From the NCBI GenBank assembly GCA_037074765.1, contig JBAMDO010000077.1, forward strand, positions 124,001 to 188,000: a DNA stretch of 64,000 nt, in the 5' to 3' direction. Position numbers and translations under genes: made by a program. A model generated the notes under the pieces. It saw only the letters and a program-made list of their open reading frames with translations. It did not search any database and was not told the DNA's origin. The DNA comes from Mansonella perstans (lineage: Eukaryota; Nematoda; Chromadorea; Rhabditida; Onchocercidae). Positions within the stretch are counted from its first letter, which is position 1; each line of letters begins with the position of its first letter. Positions 27,601-40,917 of this stretch are shown here, piece by piece.

Positions 27601-30600
27601 TGGGAACGAAACAAACACAATTTTACTCTTCGATGATAATTTATCCTTCCAATGCTATTGTGGATTAATTCTGTTATATAGGTTAATGACAAATTTTGGA
27701 TTGCAATTAATGAAGGACGAGAAGTTTGGAAAGAAAGTATATTTGAGATATATGCTGGGAACGAAATTTCGATATTTGTCATTTCATTCATATAAACAGC
27801 CAGGATCAAAATGATGTACAGCTGTACAATTAAACGTAAGTGAAATGCCGCTTCATTTTCATAAGATAGAAAAATTTTAAATTTAGTTAGTTATGATCAA
27901 ACTTCCAAGCAAACAGAACGAGAAAATTCTATCACTTCTTAGAAGCTTAGGATTCGTGTGATTATTGCAGATAGTTAACTGTTTAAAAAAAATTAGTCCA
28001 TATACAGCACTGCTATAAGGTGGGAACAATGTTGTTACAAAATATGACGTTTTTTTTTTTTTTTTTGGTGTAATAAAGTATATATTTTATTAACTCACCA
28101 ACGTAGTCATATTTGCGCGTAATTGTTTAGCGAATTCAAGCTGAATATGTTGACGTTGTATTTCATACTCTTTCCATAGGGCTGCTGTGCAGCGCATTTG
28201 TCGCGCACTAAACAGATGTTGCAACAGTTACAGACTCTTTTTTTGCAATAAATGAAGTAGCAATGAAAAGCGGTATTGGACAATATGGGAATTGCTGTAA
28301 TATAGTAATAATTACTGTAAATCAAAATTTGTTTCCATAAATGAAAGTGAAACAAGTGCTACTAATCATTAGCGCAATGATGACAGTAATGAATGAAGAA
28401 AAATCATAAGATGTTGTATATATCCTGCAAGATTCTTTTTTATGGTATCAGTTGAAGACTGGAATAATTAATGCCAACAGCAGAAAAAAAAATGAAATTT
28501 GCTTTGCAAGCCTTTTTTATTGCATATAATAAGAACTGTTCTTTGAACGAATTAAATAAGCGACAATTCCAAAATCGACAATTTTAGGATTAAATAATCG
28601 ACAATTTCAGGATTTTTTTTAAAATGAACTTATAATAATCAATCGTTGGAATTGTACATAAAACATAAGAATAATCAATCGCTAGAACGGTACATGAAAC
28701 ATAAGCTGAAACCTAGCGCTTTTAAGACGACTTGAAATCTGATATCAAAAAAATAGATAAGTAATCATGGTAATTTCATCTTTCAATTCCTTTCTCGTTG
28801 TATTTATTAAATTTTACAAAAAAAAAAAAAAAAAAAACTGCTTATTTGGCAAATTTTTTTCAAAAATTTCTTATTAGTTCTTTGTGATACTTGAAACAGT
28901 TAATTGGGGGAAAACAAAAAGTATGGATGAAAAGAGCAAAAAAGTGAACGATGACAAATTCGAATCAAGCTGATGAAAAGATAAAAAATACGAGTGATGA
29001 AGTGGTCAGTTATGGCAATCTGATAATAGAAAAAATAAAGTTATCAAAATGAGATTTGTTGAAGAGACAATCAGTGCTCAAGCGTTCATAAAAATTTTTT
29101 TGTTAGTTTACATTTTGGTCGAAACAACAACAAAAAAGAGCTGAGTAAATCAAAACTGAAAATTAACCAATTCATAAAAAGTAATTTTCAGAATGAATAC
29201 TTTTTGTTATCAGAGGTAACGCGCAGAGAGCACTACAAATAAGTCCATAAACAGTCTATAAGTATAGTAATTTCATGCTATCCTATAATTTAAATTTTTT
29301 TTAAGATAAGAAGTGATGGTTTCTTACCAAGAATTTTAGTGGATCATTCGACATAGGATCATTATGGATGCTTACTGGTCATTAGATATACGATGATTAT
29401 AGATTCGAATCAAGCTATCACTTCCATCAGTTTTCAAAATATATTTCTTAATATCTGACAAGACAAGAGTTTGAGAAGCACTCTAATATGTCTTGCTATT
29501 GAGATAAGAATACTTATCCATTCATAAACCGTTTAGTCAATTTATCGCCTAGCAACCTAATGCAACCTAATGCAAACACTAAATTCATTCCTTTTTGGAC
29601 AGGAAATTCATAAATTTATTCAAATTTCACGCTTTTCAAAACATTAAGCCATACTAGCGTGTTGAAAACTGAAAGGAAGACTAGTGTAATTGGGTCTATT
29701 CTCTTTACTTAAACTCAAAGGCAGTAAATAAGGCTGCAGAATTAAAGCATTTGATATATAACATAAATTACATGGATTATTTGCTACAAGCATTACGTTT
29801 ATGTGTACCGATCACTGTGACGTAAAACGTTTACTGAAACGATAAGAAACAATGAATTGCGAAGGAAACAAGATCATTTATAACAATTAACTAAGTAGAA
29901 ATCATTCTGATAATTGATGTGACACATGGATTTGAATAACACATCAGATAGATCTTTCAGCAGTAATTTACAATATTGTGAGGTAACATAAATATCCGTG
30001 TGATTTCAATGAAAAATGATGCCATCTATATCACACACCGATTAGCTAATAATGACTAAAGCAACGAGAAAAACGAATCACTACAGTAAATTACTGTTGA
30101 AATTAGTAAATCGTACCCTTTATTTTATACTTCGAAAATTAATCACTGAGACCAATTCAGTTTAATTTAATATAGCATTAATTTGCTAAAACTTATTTTA
30201 AAAATATCTATCAATAACAATATTCGCTGAAATCGAGATAAAATAAGCAAGGATAGCGCCAGGATAGTCCAAGTAATGACAATATAAGAAACTGGCGAAA
30301 TAATCAAATCATCGTTTATGGGCTTTTGTTGGCAAAAATAACAGTTTCAGCTAACTCCTTATCCAAAACACGAATAAGGCAAAGAGTGAGAGCACTTTCT
30401 AGCATTTGATAAAGTAGCCAAATCAATGATATATTTGAAAATTGAGAGGAGAGAAAAAGATTGCAATACGACAATGATAATCTGCAAAGCAAGTGTTTTG
30501 GCCATAAACAGAGCGGAAGAGAATGTATGCAAACAAGGCTAATAATGGCTGCTCACAATCCACCAAATCAATTGACGGAGTAGGCTTCTTTGTAGCTGTA

Positions 30601-32339
30601 ACTGGAACGAAGAAAGAATGGATTATGATGGATGAAGAGTTTGTTTGAAACTTTTTTAGGCTTCAACACTTCAACTACATTGAAGCCTAATGTAGTAAGA
30701 CAAACTGCACCATCCAAGCATTATTGCGTAGAGTTACCACGAGCGAAAATTTTTGACGTATAAGAAATGTAGAGAGAGCCAAGTAAAGAAGTATAGCCAA
30801 GCAAAAAAAAAAAAGAATGACGATACAGATAAGAGCAGATCAGATTTATACTTCTAGTAACGCTGAAAATCTATAGCATTCAATTTTTTTTTTCGGCAGA
30901 TCGAACTAATCAAAAACAATTTAACCTCGTCAATTTTGAATCTTGAAGAGAACTATTTCTGCATAATACCGCTATATGAGAATGGAATTCCAGCCGTACT
31001 GTTTATGTCGAAATCCCTTAATTTAAACATATGTGCTTCAGCTTAAATGTTACAGGAATTTGAATAGATACTATGATTTGCCAGTTCACTTCTGGTATTA
31101 ACAATGGAAATGTATAAGTACTAGTGACTAGGCTTATAATGGTAATTAGTCATTAGCACTTATTACTATTATTAGCTATTTTATAGATTTATGGGAGAGA
31201 TCTTAAAATCTTGAGAAAATTTAACCAAAATTCGAAAAACTTGCTAAAACCATATTCCTTTAAATTTCTGCTAGCTCGATATTCAATAAATCATTGAGAA
31301 ACGAATGTGAAAATGCCCAATTTCTATACTCCCAAGACAAAATATACATTCTTCCTCTTCCATTCCAAACTACATTAAACAAATATTGTCACATCCGTGC
31401 CCAAAATGCGCCAACAAAACTAATGAAATTGTCCTCCCGAAAAAAAAAACACATCAATAATAATTGGGTTCGGATAAATAGAAGTAACCTATTTTAAGTC
31501 TCATTCGGTAAATTATGAGAAAGCATGTCTTTTGGTCGAATTACAAGCCTGATGAAGTTTCGGTGATTAACTGGATCTTTGTAAATGAAGTTTAAAATAT
31601 TATCACGAAATGCTACTGTCGATAATCGCAATGACAGCAAGATACAAACAAATTAATATGAAGTTTGAGGTATTTCTCTTTTCTGCAACTGAATAACCGC
31701 TTTGAAATCACTACAGCTGCTTAACAAGTGAGGTTAGTAGCGGATAAAAGGAGAATCTTATCAGACGCAAAGATAGAAGAATTTTTTGAGGAACCTACAT
31801 AATACATGCTAAGGAAATGATGAATGAGCGTGAAAAATTTCGTCCATTCCTTCCATTATTTAGGCAACTCATTTCTTGAGAAATTCACGCTTTATGTTAT
31901 TTGCTTTTCAATTGACAAAATAACTATTCTTTAAATGTGTCACAAAATATCGCTGTGAAAAGCAAGTCTTTCTTCCCAAACATAGAATAAGCGAAGACAA
32001 GAGAGATTGGTAAGCAACTCGCATTAATGCCTTTTATTCGTCAATAAAAAATCTCTCGGAAATGACAATTCAAAGCATCAAGCTTTCCCTGTTTATATTT
32101 GAGATTGATCACATTACACAGAAATAGCAATGTCACTCATTTAAATTTGCAATGCGACAAAATATCAATACCAATGAACAAATTCAATGCAATTCAAATT
32201 TGCAGCTTTTATTCAGAATGGTAGAACTGATACAAAATAAATAAATGCTAGGCACAATTGAAAAACAATAAAAAAGATATCGTAAAAATGAATAAGATGT
32301 GACTTACTTTTCATCAGCGCATAATTTAGTCAAATTCAT
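18654..32339 (-). CDS. Double BTB/POZ domain protein, BTBD8-like
   Basis: Twenty-five exons give about 1045 aa: 32339-32308, 28207-28099, 27507-27296, 26993-26911, 26678-26497, 25016-24861, 24320-24189, 24021-23887, 23622-23496, 23330-23253, 22898-22721, 22522-22439, 22369-22235, 22062-22015, 21860-21720, 21517-21338, 21006-20877, 20734-20670, 20566-20459, 20391-20329, 20242-20024, 19895-19797, 19531-19415, 19320-19111, 18767-18654. All junctions keep phase (edges of the fifth exon may be 1 nt off). BTB1 (about 55-120) has the strand-turn [19 protein letters not shown]2 (about 375-450) has [14 protein letters not shown] and then [10 protein letters not shown] helical BACK-like region ends at [15 protein letters not shown] (about 700-713), very like human BTBD8 ESWKLMSTDDQQKIQ. 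The tail is basic and Ser/Thr-rich. Vertebrate BTBD8 acts in AP-2/clathrin vesicle traffic; a like role here is inference. Intron 1 is 4.1 kb. It lies downstream of ATP-citrate lyase on the same strand. Confidence 0.85.
28208..32307 (-). other. 4.1-kb first intron of the BTB gene
   Basis: It begins GTAAGTC after the 32-nt first exon and ends TCTGTTTAG. It contains poly-A/T runs and no supported nested gene; the plus-strand frame at 31294-31497 has no splice context or recognisable content. It is many times longer than the other introns of this gene. Confidence 0.6.
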
Positions 32340-32634
32340 TCCAACAACAGCGGCGATTTTTCAAAAACTGGAAATGCCAACAACAGAAATGCGAAAAATT
32401 TAACAACAAAAACTGAATATGTAAATCCTGTTTAGCAAAATCTCTACACATTTGCATATTTGGAATGTAATTTATTAGTGGAAGACATCTGCATTACAAA
32501 ATACACGCAAAGCTGTTTTTAAAAACAAAAATATGACGAAAAAGCATGCTGCATTTAAAATGACAGCTTAGGTAACAGAAATCAAAAGTGTGAAGCCAAA
32601 AAGAAAATTACCAAAGGTTTAAATCATTCCTGAA
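32340..32634 (-). promoter_or_regulatory. Intercistronic region with poly(A) signal and candidate SL2 trans-splice site
   Basis: After the lyase stop, minus-strand AATAAA lies at 32476-32471. About 100 nt further on, TTTCCAG (AG at 32369-32368) precedes the BTB gene ATG by about 28 nt. U-rich runs (GTTTTTGTTGTT and ATTTTTCGCATTT) lie between them, as the Ur element does in C. elegans operons. The spacing and order match SL2-type operon processing. Confidence 0.5.
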
Positions 32635-35600
32635 TTAACTTTCCGGCAAAATATATGTGATGTCGTCCCATGGATGTCGATACAGTCCTTGCTTGAGCCT
32701 TTTCTGATCCAAATAATGTCCTAAATTGAACACAGCTCACTGTTTGAATTTACAACTCACTAATGCTCTATAGGTAAGCTTAGCAGGTGGCTGAAGACTA
32801 AGGTCCCTGTTTGCTGTATCGCTACTGAAACTGACAAGTAAAGATATTTTGCACTGGACACATCGAAAAACTCAATATTCTTAGGAGAACATACCTATAA
32901 ATCCAATACTTCGGCCCAGAACAAAAAGCCCATTTATAGCCCCGATTTCGATGAATTCCTGAGCTTCTTCGGCCGTAAACATACCGGAGCAGCGAAGTAT
33001 GTCCACAAAAATGACACCGATTGCTCCATCGACGTTCAATATTAAATTTGCTTTCTAGAAATATTGAAAATCAAGATTATTATTTCTAGTTTTTGACGAT
33101 AACATCAACACATTAATATTTCAAAATACCTTCGATGTAGTAATTTTCTCCACTTTCAACGCGTATTCTAATAACGGAGTTTCTTGCTTGAACTTTTCGC
33201 GATCCAAAACAAAACTTTTTAATAAATCGACGCGTATATCTGGATTATTTATCTGAAAATTTACCTATGAAGTGGTATATGAACTGTAATACTACTTCTA
33301 ATCATTTGATATGTTCATATTCAGATAAAGAAGAAACTAACCGACTTGACACGATGTCCAATTCCCATAATATGTTCACCAGCGAGCCGCTGTTTATTAA
33401 CAAATTGCATAGGACTTAATCCCTTATCAAATGCTTCACTGAACTGCCGTGCTGCACCATCTAGTGCACCCCCAAATCGATCACCCTGTCACAGCTTATA
33501 TATTAACAGCTTGCTGTACTTCATTTAATTTAAATACACTGCATTTCAATATAAGCAAAGTAATTCAGATTGATCAACATAGATGGAACTTATCAGCAGT
33601 TTGACATAGCTATACTTAATATAAATTTCCACCCCAACACGCAGGAGGAAATAATGAAAATTAAATTTTCCTAATTAAAATCCCCACGTAACTCTTACAG
33701 CATATTTTCGACCTAAGCTGTAACGAAAATCAACCTCATTGCAGCAAAAAGTACTTACAATTGTTAATAAACCAGAAACCAAAGATGACACCAAATCTTT
33801 CCCTGCTCGAGTACATACAATCGTATTGTGAGCACCGCTTACGGCAGGTCCATGGTCCGCAGTTATTATCAAACACATTTCAATAAATTTATTTGCATAA
33901 TCTGGTAGTCGTTTCTGCAAGAAACTTGATATTCGAAAACATATTTGTAGAGCTTGGGGAAAAAATACCTAGCAAACACAAATAATAATCCAATGTTTCC
34001 TGAATTCAAAAAAAGCAGATGTTGCATTGTTCTAAATGATTCGCAGCTCATGACAAAGAAAAATATACCTGAAACCAAAGTAAGCTAAGTACACCTCCAA
34101 TGCCAATACCTTGCTCAAGCACATGTGATATTGGCACACCTGAGTAAAGGAGCTCATCACCACGTTCGTCACATATCGATGTCATAAATGATGACGATTT
34201 TCGTATTAAACCTAACTCCTGAAAACACTTTCCATAAAAAATACAGCACAGAACTACTGGCAAAATAAAAAACAGTAGTTAAACTCACCCTTGCCCAAGT
34301 ATAATCCATGGGTATAGTAGGAGGCAATTCTTCTTCTTTCAATACAATTACTCCTTTTTGCAAAAGTTCTTTGTAAATCTGCAACATGAAACTGATATTG
34401 AAAAAGGAAAATGAAGCCTCTCAACAGGAAGCAAACTACAAAGTGCATTCACCAATTGCTAACCTTGGCAATTTCATCACCTAGATCCTCAAAGGAATTA
34501 GGCACATGAGCCCCCGCTTCCTTCAATGCCAAGTTTTTAGCAGCAGCAGTTTCAGCTTTTGCATTAGCAGAGGCACCAGCATGACCAAACTGAATCTAAA
34601 CTACAAAAACGTTTAGCCAAATATCGAAAAACATGGAGATAAAAAACAAATTTATGGAAGTTTCTTATTTTTAAGCATACTAGAAGCTAAAAGAATGTCC
34701 GACTTTCAATTTTTATTGTCATTCGAGAGATATTATAAAATTTGCGTACTGACGTTTCTGACTGGTTCAAATGCATAAAATGAACCAATTTATTCAAGTA
34801 ACCTCAAACGTGACACAGTCTGCACAAGTTCCAATGCACCAAGCAACCAGAGGTTTCGTAAGGCGTTTCTTCTTCAGTGCTTCAACAACTTTGTATTCCT
34901 CCTCACCGCCTAATTCACCAAGCATAACCATCATTTTCACCCTGCAATATTTCCAAATAATTCACCAGAATTCTATTTCTATTTTCATTCGTGTTAATTA
35001 ATGAATACTAATAACCTATTATTCATCTCATATCGAAGAAGGTGGTCAACAAACGTGCTTCCTGGATATCTGTCACCTCCAATAGCAATTCCTTCATAAA
35101 CTCCATCGGCATTTTGCGAAATGATATTGTTGAGCTCATTCGACATTCCTCCAGAACGTGACACGTATGCAACACTAAAATTGGTTTTCAGTATAGCGAT
35201 TTTTTTGATGTTAACAGATTTCTTAATGTCAGTAAACCTTTTAAAAAAAATAAATCACCTTCCCGGTCTATACAGTTTCAGCGATAATATATTATCCATC
35301 ATGCCACCAGTGTTACCGATTTTAAAGCAACCAGGTTTAATGCCACCCACTGTGGCCGGTCCAATCAATGTAACGCCTTTCTGACTTGCCAACTAAAATG
35401 AAAACCGCTTCTCTTTTAATATTACCAAATTTCAAAAAACACCGAACACGTGAATTTTTAAATACTTGCCTTAATCAACTGCCGAGTTTGATTTTCGGGC
35501 ATGCCTTCCGCAATTATTGCAATAATTCGAACTTGTGAGAAGTCCAAAGCTTCCCGAACTGTTGCATAAACAGACCGCAAAGAAGCAAAAGTAATGAATA

Positions 35601-38600
35601 CAGAAACGTCTTGATGCTTAATGAAAGCATCTTTCATTGATTTATAAACTGGCACCAGAATTTCCTACAAAATATGCACAAGTATACAACCTACAGTTTA
35701 ACAAAAAAATTGTCCTTTAACAATGACCAGAAATAATATCAATACTTCGAACTATAAGAAACGGTATAAAAGCGAGAAAGTGAAACATGAACCTACTTTC
35801 TGCCCAAAATAATACTTCTGCTTATGATCACTTGTAAAAGGATATGTCGACGCAACCACTGACGGTTGTGAACGACCAGAGACGAAATCAAAATCAAGCA
35901 TACCCTGAAATTTGATGGGGAATATCTGACAACTTTTAAAAAAGGGCAAGATTTTCAAATAGAGTCAAAATGTTCACCTGTACAGCCTTGTTTTGTTGTC
36001 CCCAAACAATGGCTTTTGTATCACTTTCAAATAAACTGCCTTCCAGTTTAATACCGTTTTCGCTGATTTCCATCGGTTCACCTTTAGTTGCCGCTAATTT
36101 TATAGTCTTCCTTGCCGGTGAAATCGTACTTAAGGATTGTTCTGACTTCACAGCTCTTGCATTCTGAAATATTATTTCGATATTAAGAATAACAGATTCA
36201 TAACTCCTAAAGATATTTATCTACACTCACATCTGCTTCTGATAGAAGAAGAAATTGACCGCTAGGTTGTACAGCCAACGGCTTATCTGCTAAGGGAGCA
36301 CGATATAATCCCAGTGCTGCTGCTACAATACTTGTCATGTGTGTTTCTGGTCCATATACATGAATTGGTAAATTTAAACGCAAACCTACAAAAGAAAACT
36401 ATCAGGTGAAAAAAAATGAAATTACGGGATGAAACAGTGTACAACGGAAGAGATAATGAAACAAACCAGTTTCTTTCATATTTTTTAACCCTTCCTGATA
36501 ATTTGGTCCTCCTCTTCGTACGTATATGGTGACCTTATGCTCCTGTAGATGTTTCCCATATTTCTCAATGGCTTTTATGATTCCCTGCAATGAACTAATT
36601 TAAAGCCATTTTCGTTCAAACAAGGAAAACAACATTACAAACTTACTTTGAATGTTTTTGCAACGTTGGTGAAATTAGCAATTGAGCCACCGATAATTAG
36701 AATTTTGCCTTTCGGATGTGGCGGGCCTTCCGTAAGCACACTGAGTATTGTCTTTGCATATTCATAAGTCATTATTTCAGAAGGGTCACCCGAATATTCA
36801 CCATAATTTGCCAACTCAGACATTCCTCCCAGATCGCAGATTGTGTCACTGAAAAAAATACGTAGTAAAACAGTAACCAGAGATCATCATGATTAATTAA
36901 ATCTTGAAACACACGTGTAAACAACAGAAGCGCCACCACCAGCTACCATAGTCCAAATGCGACCTCGACGATTTAAAATGGTTAATTTCAATGAAGCACC
37001 AGTTTTTGCATCAAGATCAGCAACATATTTCTCCTATAAAAATAGTAAAAATAATCTCGTAATAAATATCAATATTAAAAGCATTTTTCAAGATATCTCT
37101 CCCACTCTTAATGAAATTTAGGACCTTTAATAATATGATTTTTCCAAGTATAACTTGCCATTACTATTAGTTATGCGTCACTAACATAATGCGAAGAAAA
37201 TAACAAAATAGGAAGAAATATTAGTATTTGATTCATTACGAAAGCAATTTACTGCAAAACATAAAAAAAACTTTAGAGAAAATGATTCTCAAATCCATTA
37301 CAAATTCTTTAATAAAAACGAAACAGTACGAGGTCATAATACCACGTTTAATGTCAAACTTCGAAATAATTTCACTCATAATTCGACAACTAGAAGCATA
37401 ATAAAAAACTAGAAGCATAATAAGGAGAAATTTCGGTCCGTTAGAATTCGCAATTTTTGAACAAAAGATGAATATGAGAACCTCTGCCATTTTATCTCGT
37501 CCAAAAGAAGCAGGGAAATCAACTGGATCTCCATTTCTGGTCTTCCAATTTTCCGAACAAAGGAATAATGCTGTTTCATCAAGCTTTGCAGCAAGATCAA
37601 GTATGCTGATTTTGTTGTTGACCATGACTATAATAATCAGTTAGTAATAAAATTCAAGACAACGAAAGTTAAAAAGTTTTCCATTTGATTCCAGAAAATC
37701 GTTACAGTTAAGGGCAACAACAATTATGTAAGTAAACAAAACAGCTTGATAGCAAAAATTTCATTATGGGAATTCTTACCAAATGGATTTATTTCTAAAT
37801 AAGTGAAATAATTCTCCTTGTACACACGGTAGAGAGCTCTTACAAAAATTTTCAGGAGCCTGAAAATACAACGAGATTAAAAATGCGAAAATTACTAGAA
37901 TTTTTGCATTCAAGTTAACAATTCCATTGAAATGACCACTAGACCTCATTAACAGTTGGGAAAAGTTTAAGCTATTACCATCTCATGATTAACATCAACT
38001 AACTAAAACTAGAGTAATTAAAAACAGAGAGATGCACGTAAATAGTTTCTCTAAAAGACCAGTTAAGGAACAAGTAATTTCGCATACGTCTTAGATTGTT
38101 ATCTAAAGCCGTTAAAAATACCAAAACCTTTCTTTGGGCAGGATAAGAATAAATCTAAAAGTAAAATCGGGCAAAAAAATCCGAAAGTATGCGTGACAGA
38201 CGTTAATTTCTGGTTTCCAACTGGGCCAATCACTGATTCAACATCAACATCCGAGATAAAATCGTTCTGTCTGTCGATATCCACTGGGATGTACAGTTTA
38301 CGAGCCTTAAATAAACTTTTTAGTAGTTTTTGTTTAATAAAAAAATCACATTAGTGAACTGTTAGGATCTAAACCTTAGTATCAATGTCTCCGACATCGA
38401 CTCCACCATGTTCATAAAAAAGAATGACATCATCTTCGCGCCTACTAATTATAGCAATATACATTTCATCGCTATCTAAATGGCTACAAAACGGCTCCAT
38501 AATGAAATCAGTCAAACGTCCAGCCGCTTTGCCAATCTGAAATACAACTACATGAGCATTACGAATAATTTGAAGAAGTTATCTGTAGGAGAGCCAAAAA

Positions 38601-39413
38601 AGCCTACAGATCAGACCTGTATGCTTTTATCTTTCATTTCATTGAACCAATCACGTAGGTCAGACACATTTCCACATTTCACCAAACCCAATTTACCTCG
38701 GCGCTTGATCAACTGATCCGGTTTAATCACCGCTTTCTGGAACGTAAAGTGACATAAATTTATTGGTATTTATCCTTTTGTTAAATAATTCATCGATGCT
38801 TCTTCAAGATACTGAAGTATGAATTTTAATTTAGTAACTCCAATCACATGGCTCTAACTCAACTGCCAAATTTAGTCAATAAAAAAGGTAAAACACTTCC
38901 TTAAATGATATTTGGAAAGCAGTTAAACAAATGAGAATTATTCTATCTTAATTTATTGGAGAACTAACAAGCAAATCTGAAAACATTTACAGATCCTTGG
39001 ACAGTTCATACATTTCTCAGTTTATTCGCAATTTTCATTTCATAAGTTTGAGAGAATAAAGATTAAATAAAAGTGTCTGAATAATCGTCATCAATGAACT
39101 GCAACAGTGACTAGTTCGTATTCTCAAGAAATTGCAAAAAACTTGTATTTCAAATATTTCTCTCGCCTTGGATAAATGCAATTCAGTGTCGAGACGGAAA
39201 AAGACTGTTTATGTTTTTGAAAAATAAAATCACAGTTTTACATTTTGCAAATACCTTATTATGAGTGAGCCACTCAATTTTGTCCGTCACGACATCGAAT
39301 GAGTCGCTTGAAGTAAATTTCAACATTTGTGGTTTCTCGACAAATTCGAGCTCATTCAAATGTCGATATAACAATTCTTTGCCAGTATATTCACTAATTG
39401 CTCTCGCTGACAT
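32635..39413 (-). CDS. acly: ATP-citrate lyase
   Basis: Cytosolic enzyme: citrate + ATP + CoA to acetyl-CoA + oxaloacetate + ADP + phosphate, feeding lipid synthesis and acetylation. Twenty-four exons sum to exactly 1109 codons (1108 aa; human about 1101-1105): 39413-39255, 38736-38617, 38536-38375, 38305-38202, 37859-37780, 37627-37482, 37033-36915, 36848-36647, 36584-36467, 36385-36231, 36163-35978, 35904-35797, 35664-35470, 35392-35259, 35174-35016, 34941-34803, 34595-34464, 34378-34289, 34218-34069, 33914-33759, 33485-33342, 33252-33130, 33054-32895, 32720-32635. The order is ATP-grasp/ligase-beta domain ([29 protein letters not shown]), CoA-binding/ligase-alpha domain with the catalytic His of FGHAGA at about residue 767, then citrate-synthase-like domain ([22 protein letters not shown]). 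The central linker lacks the human RTASFS phosphorylation motif. One intron is GC-AG. The gene ends 295 bp before the BTB gene start. Confidence 0.97.
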
Positions 39414-39432
39414 ATTTCTCTTTCAAAGCTGC
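39414..39432 (-). promoter_or_regulatory. Probable trans-splice acceptor of ATP-citrate lyase
   Basis: CTTGCAG on the minus strand (AG at 39430-39429) is 15 nt upstream of the ATG, consistent with spliced-leader addition at the head of the proposed operon. Confidence 0.45.
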
Positions 39433-40804
39433 AAGAAAAAAAAAAAACAGCCTGAAATTTATAAAAAAACAGCCTGCTGCATAAAATCATTGACTGGAAA
39501 AAAAAAATGTACAAAAGATTATGCAGTAAGCAGCATTTATTCTTGTGTTAGCTAATCAAAATCCCTTTAGAGATGGAATTTTTCTATATTCTCATTAATT
39601 TTAAAAACATTTTATCTTTAGTACAATTATTTATTCTCAAAAAGAAAAAGAGTTGTAAGTGTGAAATTCTGTGATCTAAATTAAACATTTTGAAAATCCT
39701 CCGATAAAAAAGGAATAGTACAAAATTATTAATTTTACTTAATGAAATCTGTATAGGAATCTTTGATTCAGTTTAATGCATAGTGATTGATACAAAATGT
39801 CATCATCTTTCGCCCTGATCAAACAGAGCAATCAAAAAATATAATGAAGCGGGAACTGTAAAAATTGATCATTACGGTATATCAGCAAACGTTGTTTTTT
39901 AATCTGATTATCATCTGACATATTATATATACTTTTTCCATATGCTGAATAATTGAGGTTTAGGGAAAAAAAATTGATAAAACTGATAAATCCATGTTGA
40001 GGAAACCTAATGGGAATAACAATAAATATTAGGAGAATAAAGAGTAGACTGTTTGTGATAAAATATGATAAAGTATGAAGCATTTTGTTTTACAACATTT
40101 ATTTGCCAGATAATTCAAGCAAGAATACCAATATTGATTACATCTTAAATGATTACTCCAGCAATCAAGTAATGACAGGCCTCAGACCGCTCAATCCCAT
40201 TATACAACGGTTAGGGCTCAATGGATTCATTACTATTCTATACTAATTTACTCTAAGCAGAGTAACGGATTATCTTAAGTCTTATCAACTTTTCTGATTA
40301 GTATCATACACATCACTGATAAATTTGTATCAGTGTTATGGTTGAAAGAAGGATTCGAAGATGTTCGTTGTAAAGACAAGAATAACAAAAGCCTACTTCA
40401 ATTAACAAGTAAGCCTTATTATCTTCAACAATATCATTTCCTTAAGTGATATGATGATTGATGAGACCTGAAAATGTAATATGAAAAAAAGGACGTAGTG
40501 ATGAGGTGATGTTTTCATTTTGTACATCAGCCAATCAATCAACATACGTGAATTGTTGATTGAAATCCGAAGGAAACAAACATTAACAACCACTGTAAGG
40601 CAATAAATGATGAGAAAATGGCTCAAAATGAGGGCAAAAATAAAATCAAAGATAAAAGTTAAAGAACTGAAACTTGTGACAATCTAGAGGAAGTCACCAA
40701 ATCACAAAGTATTTTTCTCCACACATTTACATGTGTCTTCTTGATAATGTTATCTATCACTCAACAATTTCTTCTTATCAATAATTCATGATATGATTAA
40801 GCAA

Positions 40805-40917
40805 TCACACACACATACACACACACACACACACACACATACACACACACACACACATACACACACACACATGTACACACGTATGCACACATACACATGC
40901 TCATACACATACGCACA
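40805..40917. repeat. CA microsatellite
   Basis: CACACA runs interrupted by CATACA and later ATGCACA/ATACGCA variants. It produces spurious His/Thr and Cys/Val frames on the two strands. Confidence 0.9.

Noticed and set aside
37236..37625. 129-codon minus-strand frame
   Set aside because: Its start is the real ATP-citrate lyase exon 37627-37482; the rest is read-through into the intron.
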